From contig CACEDS010000003.1 of NCBI GenBank assembly GCA_902558395.1, forward strand, positions 220,920 through 284,919: DNA of 64,000 bases, read 5' to 3'. The position numbers were made by a program, and so were the translations under genes. Position 1 is the first letter of the stretch; each line of letters opens with the position of its first letter. Under the pieces are notes generated by a model that made no database searches, had not been told where the DNA came from, and saw only the letters and a program-made list of their open reading frames with translations. The stretch is from an uncultured SAR86 cluster bacterium. GTDB lineage: Bacteria; Pseudomonadota; Gammaproteobacteria; Magnimaribacterales; D2472. Positions 61,784-64,000 of this stretch are shown one piece after another.

Positions 61784-62860
61784 ATGTTAAAAAAATTATT
61801 CTTCTCATCTCTAATTTTCTTTTCATTTGTTGTTTATGGTGATCCTGAAGACAAAATTGTATATGTTGTAAAGCCTAATGCTGAAACCCCACAGGTTGTA
61901 ACAAAAGGCGATGCAGCTGATGACCCGGCAATATGGATAAATAATAAATCAACTACTAACTCACTTGTTTTTGGAACTGATAAAAAAAGTGGAGTTTATA
62001 CCTACGATTTAAATGCAAAAAAAATTGGTTATACCGAATTAGGAAATATAAATAATATTGATCTTAGATCTGTTAATTTAGATGATTTTGGTTCGTACAC
62101 ATTTATTTTTGCTTCAAATAGAACAACTAGTACTTTGGACTTGTGGATATACGAAGATGAGGCAATGGATGCTCTAGCCAAATCAAAAAACTTTAATATT
62201 GAAAAAGATCCTTCTTTTAAGGGCAGAACTAATATTGTCGTATACGGAGTTTGTGCTGGATATGATCAAGAGTTTGGTGTGATAGCTTTTATAACCGAAG
62301 ATGAGGGTTCTAGAGTTCAAATGTGGTCTTATAATGAAGACGGCTTGTCATTATTAAAAACGTTCAATAATGCAAATGCTGCTCAATCAGAAGGTTGTGT
62401 TTACGATGATGAAAATAGAACTCTGATAATCTCGGAAGAACAAGACAGAGGAATACTCAGAGCATATAAAATAAATTCAAACTTAGACTTCTCCAATCCT
62501 GTGATTATTGATTCAAGATCAGGAAACATTGATGATGATCCTGAAGGAGTTACTATCTATAAAACATCAACCAATGATGGTTATATTTTACTTTCATCTC
62601 AAGGTGATAATTCGTTTAATGTGTATAATCGAACTGAGCCTTATAACTATTTAGGTAGCTTTAAAATTGGTCATTCAGGAAAGATTGATAATGTAAATGA
62701 CACTGATGGTATTGATGTGGTTAGTAATAGACTTAATAGTAAATATCCAAAGGGCTTGCTAGTAGTTCAAGACGGCACCAACGATGGAAAAAAAATAGTT
62801 AAAAGACAAAATTTTAAATATGTTTCATTCGAGGAAGTAATTAAAGCACTAGAGCTCTAA
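61784..62860 (+). CDS. Beta-propeller phytase (3-phytase-like)
   Basis: A 358-aa exported protein with a signal peptide (about residues 1-19). The mature part matches the beta-propeller phytase family (PF02333): GDAADDPAIWINNKS, SLVFGTDKKSGVYTYDL, NNIDLRSV, AQSEGCVYDDENRTLIISEEQDRGI, DDDPEGVTIY and NDTDGIDVV. The acidic residues would bind the calcium ions needed for activity. It would release phosphate from inositol hexakisphosphate in the periplasm or, if passed through the type II system, outside the cell. It converges with the epoxide hydrolase gene, overlapping by 12 bp. Confidence 0.9.
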   Translation: MLKKLFFSSLIFFSFVVYGDPEDKIVYVVKPNAETPQVVTKGDAADDPAIWINNKSTTNSLVFGTDKKSGVYTYDLNAKKIGYTELGNINNIDLRSVNLDDFGSYTFIFASNRTTSTLDLWIYEDEAMDALAKSKNFNIEKDPSFKGRTNIVVYGVCAGYDQEFGVIAFITEDEGSRVQMWSYNEDGLSLLKTFNNANAAQSEGCVYDDENRTLIISEEQDRGILRAYKINSNLDFSNPVIIDSRSGNIDDDPEGVTIYKTSTNDGYILLSSQGDNSFNVYNRTEPYNYLGSFKIGHSGKIDNVNDTDGIDVVSNRLNSKYPKGLLVVQDGTNDGKKIVKRQNFKYVSFEEVIKALEL

Positions 62861-63967
62861 TTTATTAATGAACTGAATCACATCATTTGATAACTCTTCT
62901 GGTCTTTCCATAGCTGCGAAATGCCCACCATCATATTCATTCCATTGAACTACATTATAAATTTTTTCAGCCCAAACCCTTGGTGGCAACATAATATCTC
63001 TTTTAAAAATAGCACCAGCCATTGGTTGCTGAATTGAGTTAAAAGAAAAACCAAAGTCACCATTTTCTTTATAGAGTCTTGCAGAAGAGGTTATAGATTC
63101 TGTAAACCAATAGAGAGATATTATGCTTAAGACTTCATCATTAGATATAACTAAATTGTTATCATTGCCATCAAACCAGCCATAAAATTTTTCAGATATC
63201 CATGCAGCAAGGCCAACAGGTGAATCGTTAAGGCCATACCCTATAGTTTGTGGTTTTGTCTTATGGATTTCATAATAGCCATAACCTTGAGTTTTATATT
63301 TATTAAAATTCTCAAGCAACTTCAATTCTTTATCTGTTACTCCCTCCATTGGATTTTCGGTATTTGGAGGAAATGCAATCACTAAATTTAAATGAATACC
63401 AATACAGTTTTCAGGAAATAGTTCCGCCATCCATTTACTAACTGTTGCACCCCAGTCACCACCTTGGACAACATATTGTTTATATCCCAAAGCCATCATC
63501 AGCTCATGTTGAATTTTTGCTATTTCCTCTGAATTCATTCCAAGATCTTTTGGTTTATCGGAAAAACCAAACCCTGGAAGTGAAGGGCATATGATATCAA
63601 TTGGTCTGTTAGATTGTTCCTGTATCAAAGGAATGACTTTAATAAATTCTTGAACACTTCCAGGCCATCCATGAGTCATAACAAGTGGTAAAGCATTTTT
63701 TTGATAAGATTTAGCGTGAAGAAAATGAATATCAAGACCTGTTTTAGAAGTAAATTTATAACTACCAATATCATTTAATTCTTGCTCATACGTTCTCCAA
63801 TTGAAATCATTTATCCAATATTTAGATAATTGTTTAAGAAAACTCATGCTTGTTCCATGAGACCAGTATTCATTATTTATTTCATCCGGCCATCTTGTTA
63901 GTTCAATTTTCTTGTGCAGAAGCTCAATTTGACTGTCATCAATATTTATTTGGAATTCTTTAATCAT
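62849..63967 (-). CDS. Epoxide hydrolase (EHN-type alpha/beta hydrolase)
   Basis: A 372-aa cytoplasmic protein. The N-terminal epoxide hydrolase domain (about 1-110, with IELTRWPDE and WRTYEQELNDIGSYK) precedes an alpha/beta-hydrolase core with the oxyanion motif THGWPGS, the nucleophile Asp in VQGGDWGATVSKW and a late YDGGHFAAMERPEE with the catalytic His. This matches juvenile-hormone/microsomal-type epoxide hydrolases in bacteria. The physiological substrate is unknown. The only remaining sequence, 63968-64000, is upstream of this gene and shows no clear feature. Confidence 0.9.
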   Translation of the reverse strand: MIKEFQINIDDSQIELLHKKIELTRWPDEINNEYWSHGTSMSFLKQLSKYWINDFNWRTYEQELNDIGSYKFTSKTGLDIHFLHAKSYQKNALPLVMTHGWPGSVQEFIKVIPLIQEQSNRPIDIICPSLPGFGFSDKPKDLGMNSEEIAKIQHELMMALGYKQYVVQGGDWGATVSKWMAELFPENCIGIHLNLVIAFPPNTENPMEGVTDKELKLLENFNKYKTQGYGYYEIHKTKPQTIGYGLNDSPVGLAAWISEKFYGWFDGNDNNLVISNDEVLSIISLYWFTESITSSARLYKENGDFGFSFNSIQQPMAGAIFKRDIMLPPRVWAEKIYNVVQWNEYDGGHFAAMERPEELSNDVIQFINKLEL

Positions 63968-64000
63968 TTTAGATATTTTAATTATAAGTTTTAAAACTAT

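Overview
The window reads as a chromosome segment of a marine, free-living gammaproteobacterium with a streamlined AT-rich genome, most like the SAR86-type oligotrophs. Reasons: strong A/T bias, very short intergenic gaps, gamma-type aceE/aceF, a HexR-type regulator, an Entner-Doudoroff (ED) set, three TonB-dependent receptors (TBDTs) and a gspC-M type II secretion locus. The taxonomic assignment is inference. No mobile element, CRISPR array or rRNA gene was seen, and no gap without a gene exceeds 300 bases.

Region 1 (1-26042) is a beta-1,3-glucan (laminarin-like) utilisation region. A 5'-truncated TBDT is followed by a hairpin, a SapC-family gene and a cupin/JmjC-like gene. A minus-strand hexR (RpiR family) then faces a 21-kb same-strand run with gaps of at most 26 bp: aceE, aceF, zwf, edd, eda, a Na+/solute symporter, a GH3 lipoprotein, glucokinase, a GH149-like glucan phosphorylase, a GH17 lipoprotein, a secreted clan GH-A hydrolase, a GPH-family transporter and a cytoplasmic GH17. 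Together they would cut an extracellular beta-1,3-glucan, import the pieces, convert them by hydrolysis or phosphorolysis, and carry glucose through glucose-6-P, ED and pyruvate dehydrogenase to acetyl-CoA. A near-consensus HexR operator overlaps the hexR promoter in the shared intergenic region.

Region 2 (26043-37709) is mixed: ribosomal protein L33, a fusion of a CinA/PncC-like domain with an NMN-adenylyltransferase-like domain, a secreted alpha/beta hydrolase, a photolyase-related protein lacking the usual iron-sulfur CxxC, a small secreted protein behind a striking array of PhoB-type half-sites, a PhoD-like phosphatase, two related lipoproteins either side of tRNA-Gly(UCC), a prepilin peptidase, an unannotated 28-aa membrane protein, gamma-glutamyltransferase and an acyl-CoA synthetase.

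Region 3 (37776-62860) looks like a phosphorus-scavenging island: phoB-phoR, a lipoprotein made of two homologous beta-helix-like halves, a TBDT, the gspC-M operon (its peptidase gspO lies about 12 kb upstream), ppx and ppk2 (polyphosphate), a PiT phosphate permease, a TetR regulator, and a TBDT plus beta-propeller phytase pair. PhoB-box-like direct repeats with 11-bp periodicity lie before the lipoprotein-TBDT pair, between ppk2 and pit, and before the TBDT-phytase pair, as well as before the small secreted gene at 29953. The window ends with an epoxide hydrolase gene.

Two cross-cutting patterns stand out. Every TBDT is followed within about 35 nt by a hairpin and then at once by the next gene. 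Several first genes have a -10-like box only 5-7 nt before the ATG and no Shine-Dalgarno, suggesting leaderless mRNAs.
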